Below are positions 6,952-14,868 of a stretch of DNA of 60,839 bases, piece by piece. A program made the translations under genes and the position numbers. The stretch is from Lachnospiraceae bacterium (GTDB taxonomy: Bacteria > Bacillota > Clostridia > Lachnospirales > Lachnospiraceae): NCBI GenBank assembly GCA_004558185.1, contig SFDP01000017.1, forward strand, positions 1-60,839, written 5' to 3'. The notes beneath the pieces are model-generated. The model had not been told where the DNA came from and did no database searches. It saw only the letters and a list, made by a program, of their open reading frames with translations. Positions within the stretch are counted from its first letter, which is position 1. The number at the start of each line of letters is the position of its first letter.

Positions 6952-9063
6952 CTATATTTCAAACAACAAATCTGCGTAGGTAGGAAAGGGCCATATCCGT
7001 TTATCTACCAGCATTTCCAGCTTATCTGCCGGAACACGGAGAGCCTCCATACACTCTCGTATCACTTCTTTATAGAAGAAAGCCTGTTCTTTTCCCAACT
7101 TCATCGTACCAGCCTTCTTTTCTGCTTCTTTCAACGCAATAAGCGCCTCCTGCGTGCTTTTCAGTAATCCGCTGACTTCTGCCAAAAGTTCTTTTTGCAC
7201 TGCGGCATCTGCTCCCGCCTGTTCTACGGCAATAATTGTATCTGCCAGTGTTTTAGTATAGGCTATTACCGCAGGAATAATCTGTTTTGAGGCCATTTCA
7301 ATCATGGTAAGGGCTTCAATATTAACGGTCTTGGCATAGGTTTCATAGAGAACCTCCTGGCGGCTTTCCAGCTCTGCTCTGGTAAAAATACCGAACCGTT
7401 CAAACAGCTTTACTGCTTTATCCGTGGTCAGAGTTTCCACCGCCTCTACCATAGATCTGATATTGGGAAGTCCCCGCCTTGCAGCCTCCTTAACCCAGTC
7501 CTCAGAATAACCGTCACCGTTAAAAATAATTCTCTGATGCCTGGTCATATATTCTTTAATTAAATCGTGAACTGCCAGATCAAAATCCTCTGCTCCCTCC
7601 AATCGTTCTGCCGCTTCACAAAAGGCCTCTGCTACGATAGTATTTAAAATAGTATTGGGGCTTCCGATAGAATCTTCACTGCCTACCATACGGAACTCAA
7701 ATTTATTCCCGGTAAAAGCAAAGGGCGAGGTACGGTTTCTGTCGGTAGCATCCTTTTCAAAATCCGGTAAAGTAGAAACACCGGTTTTCATTACATCTCC
7801 TTCAATACAGGTAGCAGCCACACCGGTTTCCACCAATTGTCTTACCACATCCTCTAACTGCTCTCCCAGAAAAATGGAGATAATCGCTGGAGGAGCCTCA
7901 TTAGCTCCCAGTCGGTGATCATTTCCTACATTGGAAGCACTCTGCCGAAGCAGATCCGCATGAGTATCCACAGCCTTCATAATACAGGCCAGAACCAATA
8001 GGAACTGAATATTTTCATTCGGTGTATCCCCCGGATCCAATAGATTCACTCCATTGTCTGTGGTAATGGACCAGTTATTGTGTTTTCCGGAGCCATTTAC
8101 CCCCGCAAAGGGCTTCTCATGGAGCAGACAGCGCAAACCATGGTGTCCTGCCACACGCTTCATGGTTTCCATCACAATCTGATTATGATCCGCAGCAATA
8201 TTGGCTGTCTCATAAATGGGAGCCAGCTCATGCTGAGCAGGAGCAGCCTCATTATGCTGGGTTTTAGCCGTTACTCCCAGCTTCCACAGTTCCTCATTCA
8301 AATCCTTCATATAGGCTCCGATTCGTTCCCGGATCACCCCAAAATAATGATCCTCCAGCTCCTGGCCTTTAGGTGCAGGTGCTCCGAAAAGCGTTCTGCC
8401 TGCAAATAGCAGATCCTCTCTCAGCAGAGCCTTCTTCTGATCCACCAGAAAATACTCCTGCTCTGCTCCCACAGAAGGGGTCACCTTTTTGGCTTCGGTA
8501 TTGCCAAAAAGCCGAACAATCCGCAAAGCCTGTGTATTAATCGCTTCCATGGAGCGCAGAAGGGGAGTCTTTTTATCCAGTGCCTCTCCCGTATAAGAAC
8601 AGAAAGCTGTAGGAATACACAAAATAGGACCTGTTGCTGCTTCTTTTATGAATGCCGGGGAGGTAATATCCCAGGCCGTATAGCCTCTGGCTTCAAAAGT
8701 AGTTCTCAGTCCTCCCGAAGGAAAGGAGGAGGCATCCGGTTCACCCTTAATCAACTCTTTTCCTGAGAATTCCATCAACATTCTTCCGTCTTCATCGGGA
8801 TGGGTAATAAAAGAATCATGCTTTTCTGCTGTAATCCCGGTTAAGGGCTGAAACCAATGCGAAAAGTGGGTGGTTCCTTTTTCCACAGCCCAGTCCTTCA
8901 TGGCCTTGGCCACAATATCTGCGGTTTCCAGTGAAAGCTCCCCACCCTTTTCAATAACCTGCTTCACTTCTTTATAAGCATCTCTGGGAAGCCGTTCCTT
9001 CATTTTATTCATGGTAAATACATTCTCAGCAAATATCTTCTCCACATTGATCAACTGGCTCAT
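6952..9063 (-). CDS. glnN: Glutamine synthetase type III
   Basis: At 703 residues this is the long GSIII form, a dodecameric cytosolic enzyme that makes glutamine from glutamate, ammonium and ATP. Characteristic stretches include GGLRTTFEARGYTAWD near the N-terminal third, a catalytic block with QHNEAAPAQHE and GVNGSGKHNNWS, and ANEAPPAIISIFLGEQ. The start MSQLINVEK is chosen for the GGAGG-containing leader directly upstream; an in-frame extension of 21 residues has no ribosome binding site. It is the last gene of the run beginning with RNase J and U32, 59 bases after the U32 stop codon, with its own terminator. No riboswitch was seen. Confidence 0.95.
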   Translation of the reverse strand: MSQLINVEKIFAENVFTMNKMKERLPRDAYKEVKQVIEKGGELSLETADIVAKAMKDWAVEKGTTHFSHWFQPLTGITAEKHDSFITHPDEDGRMLMEFSGKELIKGEPDASSFPSGGLRTTFEARGYTAWDITSPAFIKEAATGPILCIPTAFCSYTGEALDKKTPLLRSMEAINTQALRIVRLFGNTEAKKVTPSVGAEQEYFLVDQKKALLREDLLFAGRTLFGAPAPKGQELEDHYFGVIRERIGAYMKDLNEELWKLGVTAKTQHNEAAPAQHELAPIYETANIAADHNQIVMETMKRVAGHHGLRCLLHEKPFAGVNGSGKHNNWSITTDNGVNLLDPGDTPNENIQFLLVLACIMKAVDTHADLLRQSASNVGNDHRLGANEAPPAIISIFLGEQLEDVVRQLVETGVAATCIEGDVMKTGVSTLPDFEKDATDRNRTSPFAFTGNKFEFRMVGSEDSIGSPNTILNTIVAEAFCEAAERLEGAEDFDLAVHDLIKEYMTRHQRIIFNGDGYSEDWVKEAARRGLPNIRSMVEAVETLTTDKAVKLFERFGIFTRAELESRQEVLYETYAKTVNIEALTMIEMASKQIIPAVIAYTKTLADTIIAVEQAGADAAVQKELLAEVSGLLKSTQEALIALKEAEKKAGTMKLGKEQAFFYKEVIRECMEALRVPADKLEMLVDKRIWPFPTYADLLFEI

Positions 9064-9122
9064 CCTATCCTCCATTCTGTTTATCGGGGCACTCCCAACT
9101 TGGAAATAATGCTGCACTAATA

Positions 9123-10352
9123 TCAATTCTTTCCTGCCACCCGCAAAAGATCATATTTTTCCGCTTTTGCATCCAAATCAAGATAAAGTACCTGCTTTGG
9201 ATGGGGCGCAGAGTCTACTTCCTGTCCCTCTTCGTCATAAATAGCCCTTACTCTTGTTTCCACATTTTGACCATCGGGCTTCATCAGCTCTATGACATCT
9301 CCCTTTAAAAATTTGTTTCTTTGCTCAATTCTGGCAAACCCTCTTTCATCAACCTCTCCAACGATTCCCAGATAGATATATTCATTAACATAGGTATTAT
9401 TGTCATAAATCTGGCTGGTTTCATCCGTTTTCCCAAAATAAAAACCGGTAGTAAACTGCCGATAGGTACACTTGCCTATTTCTGCCTTATACCACTCCAT
9501 ATTGGCACGATACTTTTCTTCCGATTCCCGATAGTCATCCAAAGCTCTTCGGTAGGTTCGTGTAACCGCTGCCACATAAAGGGCGGTCTTCATCCTTCCC
9601 TCAATTTTCAGGCTGTCAATACCCGCTTCAATCATTTCCGGAATATGTTCGATCATGCACAGATCTTTGGAATTAAATATATAGGTGCCTCCTTCATCTT
9701 CGTATACCGGCATATATTCCCCGGGTCGTTTCTCTTCTACCAGAGAATACTTCCATCGGCAGGCATGGGTGCAGGCTCCCCGATTAGCATCCCTGCCGGT
9801 CATAAAATTACTAAGAAGACATCTTCCCGAATAAGCCATGCACATAGCCCCATGCACAAAGCTCTCGATTTCCATATCCTGCGGAATATGCCTGCGTATT
9901 TCCCTGATTTCTTTCAGGGAAAGCTCTCTGGCAGAAACCACTCGCTTTGCTCCCTGACTGTACCAGAAATCATAAGTCAGATAATTCGTATTGTTGGCCT
10001 GTGTGGAAATATGAAGCTCTATCTGCGGACAGATTTTTCTGGCCAGCATAAACATTCCCGGATCTGCCACAATTATCGCATCCGGTCCAATTTCACGCAA
10101 TTCTTCAAAATATTTGGATGCCCCTTCCAAATCTTCATTATGAGCCAGAATATTAGCTGTCACATATACCTTTACTCCATGCTCATGGGCAAATTCTATT
10201 CCTTCCTGCATCTCCTCCCTAGAAAAGTTTTTGGCCTTTGCTCTAAGCCCGAAAGCTTCTCCTCCTATGTATACCGCATCTGCACCAAAAATCACCGCCG
10301 TTTTCAGCACTTCCAGATTGCTTGCAGGAATCAAAAGTTCTGTTTTTCTCAT
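9123..10352 (-). CDS. U32 family protein, likely tRNA hydroxylation factor (TrhP/YrrO type)
   Basis: This 409-residue protein has the U32 N-terminal barrel (ELLIPASNLEVLKTAVIFGADAVYIGGE within two segments) and the U32 signature ESFVHGAMCMAYSGRC near residue 170, with Cys residues that can ligate an iron-sulfur cluster. In B. subtilis the U32 pair YrrN/YrrO (TrhP1/TrhP2) forms 5-hydroxyuridine at tRNA position 34. The neighbouring gene here is a YrrM/TrmR-like methyltransferase, as in B. subtilis, which supports that role. Only one U32 gene is present in this block. The start is the second Met of MRGEMRKTEL; the first ATG lies inside the ribosome binding site leader. Confidence 0.88.
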   Translation of the reverse strand: MRKTELLIPASNLEVLKTAVIFGADAVYIGGEAFGLRAKAKNFSREEMQEGIEFAHEHGVKVYVTANILAHNEDLEGASKYFEELREIGPDAIIVADPGMFMLARKICPQIELHISTQANNTNYLTYDFWYSQGAKRVVSARELSLKEIREIRRHIPQDMEIESFVHGAMCMAYSGRCLLSNFMTGRDANRGACTHACRWKYSLVEEKRPGEYMPVYEDEGGTYIFNSKDLCMIEHIPEMIEAGIDSLKIEGRMKTALYVAAVTRTYRRALDDYRESEEKYRANMEWYKAEIGKCTYRQFTTGFYFGKTDETSQIYDNNTYVNEYIYLGIVGEVDERGFARIEQRNKFLKGDVIELMKPDGQNVETRVRAIYDEEGQEVDSAPHPKQVLYLDLDAKAEKYDLLRVAGKN

Positions 10353-10366
10353 TTCTCCTCTCATTC

Positions 10367-10382
10367 TGCTGCCCTGGCAGCA
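10367..10382 (-). promoter_or_regulatory. Leader hairpin before the U32 start
   Basis: TGCTGCC and GGCAGCA pair in a compact hairpin ending 4 bases before the AATGAGAGGA leader of the U32 gene. Near-identical hairpins occur at 16314-16329, 26142-26157 and 55593-55608. Confidence 0.55.
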
Positions 10383-10438
10383 TTTTAATCCCAGGGACTC
10401 TGAAGTTCAGCACATATCCCCGACTGTCTTTTCCATTA

Positions 10439-11080
10439 CTAAACCTTTACACTGACGGTAGCTCCATCACCTACCGGTAAAATATCGGTTACCAATCCGG
10501 GATGATGTTTAAGAGTGTACAAATACTCCCGCATTCTGGCATGGATAGTCCTGTTCCTTCTGGTTACTGCAAACCGGGATTCCACAATCTCTCCATCCTG
10601 CAGCACGTTGTCGGATACCAGAAGCCCCCCCTGAGAAAGGAGTCGGTAAAGCTCCGGTAAAAAATAAATATACTGTCCCTTCGCTGCGTCCATAAAAATC
10701 AAGTCATAGGCTCCCTCAAGTTCCTTCAGTACCTGGGCTGCATCTCCCTCTATAAGCGTGATCTGCTTCTCTTTACCCGCTCTGGCAAAATTAGCCTTTG
10801 CCAAAGGAATTCTTTTCTCGTAGTTTTCAATAGTGGTGATCCTGCAGTCCGGCTCTGCATACTCACTCATCAATAATGCAGAAAACCCTATCGCAGTTCC
10901 CACCTCCAGAATATGTTCAGGCTTTTTCATCGCCAGCAGAAGCTTCAGCAGACTTTGCATGGCAGGGCGAATAATAGGAACTCCCATCCTTCTGGCTTCC
11001 TTTTCCAATTCTGTCAAGAATGTGCTGTTGCCGGAATCCAGGGAATCAATGAAGGTGGCCATTCTTGAATCAATAATCAT
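10439..11080 (-). CDS. trmR: tRNA 5-hydroxyuridine O-methyltransferase (TrmR/YrrM type)
   Basis: This 213-residue class I SAM methyltransferase belongs to the catechol-OMT-like family. The SAM-binding motif LEVGTAIGFSALLM lies at about residues 58-71, the acidic loop at ITTIENYEKR and the metal-binding region at DLIFMDAAKGQY. In B. subtilis the orthologous gene yrrM (trmR) methylates ho5U34 of tRNA to mo5U and sits between mltG (yrrL) and the U32 genes; the same order is found here. The start ATG overlaps the stop of the upstream MltG-like gene (ATGA), indicating translational coupling. Confidence 0.85.
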   Translation of the reverse strand: MIIDSRMATFIDSLDSGNSTFLTELEKEARRMGVPIIRPAMQSLLKLLLAMKKPEHILEVGTAIGFSALLMSEYAEPDCRITTIENYEKRIPLAKANFARAGKEKQITLIEGDAAQVLKELEGAYDLIFMDAAKGQYIYFLPELYRLLSQGGLLVSDNVLQDGEIVESRFAVTRRNRTIHARMREYLYTLKHHPGLVTDILPVGDGATVSVKV

Positions 11081-11520
11081 GGCATCTCCTCTTCGCTTCC
11101 CGTTTCCGCCTCATTCTCTTCTACAAAAATCCTTTCTTCCGTGAGAGAGTATTCCTCTACACCGCTTGCCATGATTTTCATCATCTCTTCTGCCGTCATG
11201 GAAGTATTCAACTCATAAGTACCGGGCTTTAATTTGTCTTTGTACTCAGAAAGCATTTCCTGAACCACAAACAAACCGCTTTCCCGAATAAGCCCCTTTT
11301 TTTCCAGCTCTTTTGCGATTTCCTTTGCTGTACTGCCCTCTGTAATTGTCACCCGAACCGTCCTTCCGCTTCCTGCGGTCATAGGGGGTTCGTTAAATAC
11401 TCTCTGTCCATACTCATATGCAGTCACAGAACCCTTGTATACCAACATGACAATAATAATTGCAAGCACCACCTTGAACACGGAGGCAAATATGGATATT
11501 ACAATTTCCTTTGAATTCAT
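11077..11520 (-). CDS. MltG-like membrane protein lacking the lytic domain
   Basis: This 147-residue protein has one N-terminal membrane segment (about residues 10-32) and then a LysM-like YceG/MltG N-domain (VRVTITEGSTAKEIAKELEKKGLI, followed by LKPGTYELNTSMTAEEMMKIM). It ends with an acidic tail. Full MltG enzymes are about 350-400 residues long and carry a catalytic Glu in the C-terminal domain; that domain is absent and the next gene starts immediately. It occupies the mltG position of the conserved block. It may be a binding or regulatory form rather than a glycan-cleaving enzyme. The start is the Met after the MRGS leader residues. Confidence 0.75.
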   Translation of the reverse strand: MNSKEIVISIFASVFKVVLAIIIVMLVYKGSVTAYEYGQRVFNEPPMTAGSGRTVRVTITEGSTAKEIAKELEKKGLIRESGLFVVQEMLSEYKDKLKPGTYELNTSMTAEEMMKIMASGVEEYSLTEERIFVEENEAETGSEEEMP

Positions 11521-11555
11521 GCTTCCTCTCATTCTGCCCTAACAGGCCAATTTCC

Positions 11556-11888
11556 TTACAGCAGGTCCATATCAATATCAACTACGTCTGTAATTGCGGC
11601 ATTAATTTCCTGTATCCTACGGCAGACTTCCAGTTCTGCCGCCAGATACTCCCGCACTACAGGTTCTTCCTCGAAGTTTTTGAACTCCTTTTCAAATTCA
11701 TCTATCCTCTCAAACAGATCATCGCCATCGTAACTTTGAAATTCAAAACGACGTTTCCGAAATTCGTTAATTCTCTCTGACAGTCCCGGATATTTTTTTA
11801 CCCTTTCCTTCTGGCACTCATAATTCTGAAATGCTTCGCTGGATTTTAAAGCCTCCAGGAGCTGTTCTAAAGCCTGTTTGATTTCCAT
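11556..11888 (-). CDS. YlbF/YmcA family protein
   Basis: This 110-residue, nearly all-helical protein belongs to the YlbF/YmcA (DUF964) family, recognisable by ECQKERVKKYPGLSERINEFRKRRFEFQ and a second helix pair with EFKNFEEEPVVREYLAAE. In B. subtilis, YlbF, YmcA and YaaT form a complex that binds RNase Y and promotes mRNA maturation. Its position next to RNase J suggests an RNA-processing role here too, which is inference. ATG at 11888 is preferred over a TTG 3 codons upstream because the AAGGAG site is about 10 bases from the ATG but almost touches the TTG. Confidence 0.8.
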   Translation of the reverse strand: MEIKQALEQLLEALKSSEAFQNYECQKERVKKYPGLSERINEFRKRRFEFQSYDGDDLFERIDEFEKEFKNFEEEPVVREYLAAELEVCRRIQEINAAITDVVDIDMDLL

Positions 11889-11904
11889 GCGAGCCAAACT
11901 CCTT

Positions 11905-13581
11905 CTATACTTCTAAAATAATAGGCAGAATCATGGGACGTCTTTTGGTTTTTTTCCATACATAATCTCCCAATACATCCTTTATGCCTGCTTTTATTTT
12001 ACCCCAATCGGTAATTCCCCTGTCCAGATATCCTTCCACCGTATTGTACATGAGATTTCTTGTTTCTTCCATCAGTTCATCGGATTCCCGAACATAAACG
12101 AATCCACGGGAAACAATGTCCGGTCCCGAAACCAGATAACCATTTTCCCCGTCCAGACCCAATACCACAATCATAATTCCGTCCTCAGCCAGGTGCTGGC
12201 GATCTCTAAGTACAATATTCCCTACATCACCTACACCAAGACCATCGACTAAAATATCTCCCACCGGTACTTTTCCGGTGACTCCGGCCTTTTCACTGTT
12301 CATCTCCAGCACCTCACCGGAGGATATGATAAACACATTTTCCTTAGGCACACCCAGTTCCATAGCCAGCCTTGCCTGAGCCTTCAGATGCTTATACTCT
12401 CCATGTACCGGAATGGCATATTGCGGCTTAACCAGGGAATAGATCAGCTTAATTTCCTCCTGGCAGGCGTGCCCGGATACATGGGTATCCTGAAAGATCA
12501 CCTCCGCACCCAGGCGGGACAGATCATTGATTACTCTTGTCACTGCCTTTTCATTTCCGGGTATAGGACTGGAGGAGAAAATAATCGTATCCTTAGGGCC
12601 AATAGAAATTTTCCTGTGCATATTGCTGGCCATACGGCTCAATGCTGCCATGCTCTCTCCCTGACTCCCGGTAGTAATAATGACGGTTTTCTCATCAGGA
12701 TAGTTCTTTAGCTGCTCAATGTTAATCAGCGTATTATCCGGAATCTGGATACATCCCAGCTTAGAAGCGGTCTCTATAATATTGACCATACTTCTTCCTT
12801 CAACCACTACTTTACGACCAGATCGGTATGCAGAATTAATGATCTGCTGCACCCTGTCCACATTAGACGCAAAGGTAGCAATAATAATTCTGGTGTTAGT
12901 ATGCTCAGCAAAAATGGTATCAAAGGTTCTTCCCAGGGTACGCTCGGAGGGCGTAAAACCACGCCTTTCCGCATTAGTGCTGTCGCACATTAATGCCAGA
13001 ACTCCCTTTTTCCCCAATTCTGCAAAGCGCTGCAGATCAATGGCATCTCCAAATACGGGTGTATAGTCTACTTTAAAGTCTCCTGTATGAATGACCACGC
13101 CGGCAGGGGAATAAAGAGCCAGTGCCGCAGCATCCACAATACTGTGATTGGTTTTGATAAATTCAATACGAAACTCTCCCAGATTTATGGACTGACCGAA
13201 TTTGACCACCTTCCGCTTAACCTGATTCAATAAATTATGTTCTCTTAATTTATTCTCAATTAACCCCATAGTCAATCTGGTTGCATACAAGGGTACATTC
13301 AACTGCTTTAATACATAAGGAAGGGCTCCTATATGATCCTCATGTCCGTGGGTAAATACGAAGCCTTTTACTTTTTCAGCATTATCCAGCAGGTAAGTAA
13401 TATCCGGAATAACCAAATCAATCCCCAGCATATCATCCGCCGGGAAGCATAACCCGCAATCTACCACAACAATACTGTCGCCGCTTTCAAAGGCAGTAAT
13501 ATTCATACCAATCTGTTCCAGCCCCCCCAAAGGTATAACCTTCAGAGTGGCTTCATTATTCATTTCTTTTTTCTTTCTCAA
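11905..13581 (-). CDS. rnj: Ribonuclease J
   Basis: This 558-residue metallo-beta-lactamase/beta-CASP ribonuclease has the zinc-binding motif THGHEDHIG near residue 80 and later SGHA and PVHGEYKHL motifs typical of the beta-CASP and motif C regions. It performs 5'-3' exonucleolytic and endonucleolytic RNA decay in the cytosol. The start is probably TTG (LRKKKEMNNEATLKV), placed 7 bases after GGGAGG; an ATG further upstream overlaps the ribosome binding site and an ATG 6 codons downstream is less well spaced. It lies between DUF1292 and YlbF genes. Confidence 0.93.
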   Translation of the reverse strand: MRKKKEMNNEATLKVIPLGGLEQIGMNITAFESGDSIVVVDCGLCFPADDMLGIDLVIPDITYLLDNAEKVKGFVFTHGHEDHIGALPYVLKQLNVPLYATRLTMGLIENKLREHNLLNQVKRKVVKFGQSINLGEFRIEFIKTNHSIVDAAALALYSPAGVVIHTGDFKVDYTPVFGDAIDLQRFAELGKKGVLALMCDSTNAERRGFTPSERTLGRTFDTIFAEHTNTRIIIATFASNVDRVQQIINSAYRSGRKVVVEGRSMVNIIETASKLGCIQIPDNTLINIEQLKNYPDEKTVIITTGSQGESMAALSRMASNMHRKISIGPKDTIIFSSSPIPGNEKAVTRVINDLSRLGAEVIFQDTHVSGHACQEEIKLIYSLVKPQYAIPVHGEYKHLKAQARLAMELGVPKENVFIISSGEVLEMNSEKAGVTGKVPVGDILVDGLGVGDVGNIVLRDRQHLAEDGIMIVVLGLDGENGYLVSGPDIVSRGFVYVRESDELMEETRNLMYNTVEGYLDRGITDWGKIKAGIKDVLGDYVWKKTKRRPMILPIILEV

Positions 13582-13678
13582 CTTATTTCCTCCCATTTTT
13601 TTCCGCACACAACAACAAGGCCTCTTTCAGAAGCCTTTAACAACAATATCCATCTGCTGCCGGAATCCGCTCCTTATG

Positions 13679-13939
13679 CTACACAAGCTCCACATCCTCC
13701 AGCAAATCCTCAAATATACCCGCCAGTGCCTCAAGCTCGTCTTCCTCATCGACAATGGCATATATACTCTCTGTATCCTCCGGTTTGGACAAATCCTTTA
13801 AAATAAGTGCTTCTCCATCTCCGTCTTCACAGTCAGTAACTAAAATATAGTTTACCCCGGCAATCTTTGTCTGTTCCAATACATAGAAATCTACCGGTTC
13901 ATCTTCCTTTGGACAAAAGGTAATTTTTTCCAGCTTCAC
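13679..13939 (-). CDS. DUF1292 family protein (YrzB-like)
   Basis: This 86-residue acidic protein has the DUF1292 pattern: ITFCPKEDEPVDFYVLEQTKIAGVNY is split by a beta-turn and followed by YILVTDCEDGDGEALILKD. Its function is unknown. In B. subtilis yrzB lies between ruvX (yrrK) and mltG; here RNase J and YlbF are inserted between them. The start codon is GTG, 5 bases after GGAGG. The C-terminal half is rich in Glu and Asp. Confidence 0.82.
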   Translation of the reverse strand: MKLEKITFCPKEDEPVDFYVLEQTKIAGVNYILVTDCEDGDGEALILKDLSKPEDTESIYAIVDEEDELEALAGIFEDLLEDVELV

Positions 13940-13969
13940 ATTCTCCTCCTTTGAGCTGGCTCCTTTCCT

Positions 13970-14401
13970 TTACTCAGTCTGATCTTTTCGGTAATCCAGA
14001 TATCCCTGTAAAATCAGCACTGCCGCCAGCTTGTCTATCTTCTCCTTTCGTTCCTGTCTCCTGAGTCCTCCCTCAAGCATTGCCTTCTCGGCTGCCACCG
14101 TGGTCAGTCTTTCATCCCAGCAAATAACAGGAAGCCCTGTACGGCGTTCCAGACGTTCTTTAAATGCCTCCGTTTTCTCTATTCTTTCGCCCAGTGTATC
14201 GTTCATGTTCTTGGGATAGCCCAAAACGATCTCTTCCACTTCGTACTCTAAAATCAATTCCTCAATTCTCGCCAATGTCCTGCGGAGCTTATTCTCTTCT
14301 TTTCTTCGAATCGTTTCCACTCCCTGAGCCGTAAGGAATAAAGGGTCGCTAATTGCCACCCCCACTGTTTTCGAGCCAAAATCCAAACCCATTATACGCA
14401 T
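13970..14401 (-). CDS. ruvX: RuvX/YqgF Holliday-junction resolvase-like nuclease
   Basis: This 143-residue RNase H-fold protein begins MRIMGLDFGSKTVGVAISDP, where the first catalytic Asp is expected. It has EIVLGYPKNMNDTLGER in the middle and WDERLTTVAAEKAML near residue 98. RuvX/YqgF proteins act in pre-16S rRNA maturation and possibly recombination. The start is the Met after MEEI because the upstream ATG is part of the AATGGAAGAA leader. It lies in the standard ireB-ruvX-DUF1292 order. Confidence 0.92.
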   Translation of the reverse strand: MRIMGLDFGSKTVGVAISDPLFLTAQGVETIRRKEENKLRRTLARIEELILEYEVEEIVLGYPKNMNDTLGERIEKTEAFKERLERRTGLPVICWDERLTTVAAEKAMLEGGLRRQERKEKIDKLAAVLILQGYLDYRKDQTE

Positions 14402-14480
14402 AATTTCTTCCATTCTGCCACGTTAAGCATCGCAGAGGCTCTGTACAAAAGTACAAAGTCCGGTATTCTTATTACCTGGC

Positions 14481-14523
14481 ACGTTTTCTCACAGCATCCG
14501 CAGTAAATCTGCTGAACAGTTAC
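14481..14523. repeat. Partial inverted-repeat element family B
   Basis: The segment from acgttttctc through gctgaacagttac matches the right ends of the family B elements at 1720-1851 and 38201-38331. The left end is not recognisable. It lies between ireB and ruvX. Confidence 0.5.
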
Positions 14524-14535
14524 TGCTGTACTAAG

Positions 14536-14799
14536 TTATACCCAATGATTATTCTTGATATACTCTTTAAATAATTCTTCTACCAGCTCATCCCGTTCAA
14601 CCTTCATAATAAGGCTTCTGGCATTCTTATAGCTGGTGATATAGGTGGGATCACCGGACATAATATAGCCTACGATCTGATTAACAGGATTGTAGCCTTT
14701 TTCGCTTAGTGCTTCAAAAACAGCAGAAAGAATCACCTTTACCCCTGTCTCCGGTTCTACTTCTACTTTGAAAAACTGTGTATTTCCTAAATCCTGCAT
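14536..14799 (-). CDS. ireB: IreB family regulatory phosphoprotein
   Basis: This 87-residue protein matches the IreB/DUF965 family over its full length, with VFEALSEKGYNPVNQIVGYI followed by SGDPTYITSYKNARSLI. In Enterococcus, IreB is phosphorylated by the PASTA kinase IreK and affects cephalosporin resistance. The N-terminal QDLGNTQFFKVE region carries the Thr likely corresponding to the phosphorylation site. It is the first gene of the conserved ruvX block; the ribosome binding site is GAGGAA. Confidence 0.93.
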   Translation of the reverse strand: MQDLGNTQFFKVEVEPETGVKVILSAVFEALSEKGYNPVNQIVGYIMSGDPTYITSYKNARSLIMKVERDELVEELFKEYIKNNHWV

Positions 14800-14868
14800 A
14801 ACTTCCTCATTTCTTCTAAACGTTCTTTTCTCCGAACACCAATATATTACCTCAAAATGCCCGAAAAT

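Noticed and set aside
9321..10388. 355-codon open frame opposite the U32 gene
   Set aside because: It lies antisense to a clear conserved gene, has no ribosome binding site and no family resemblance.
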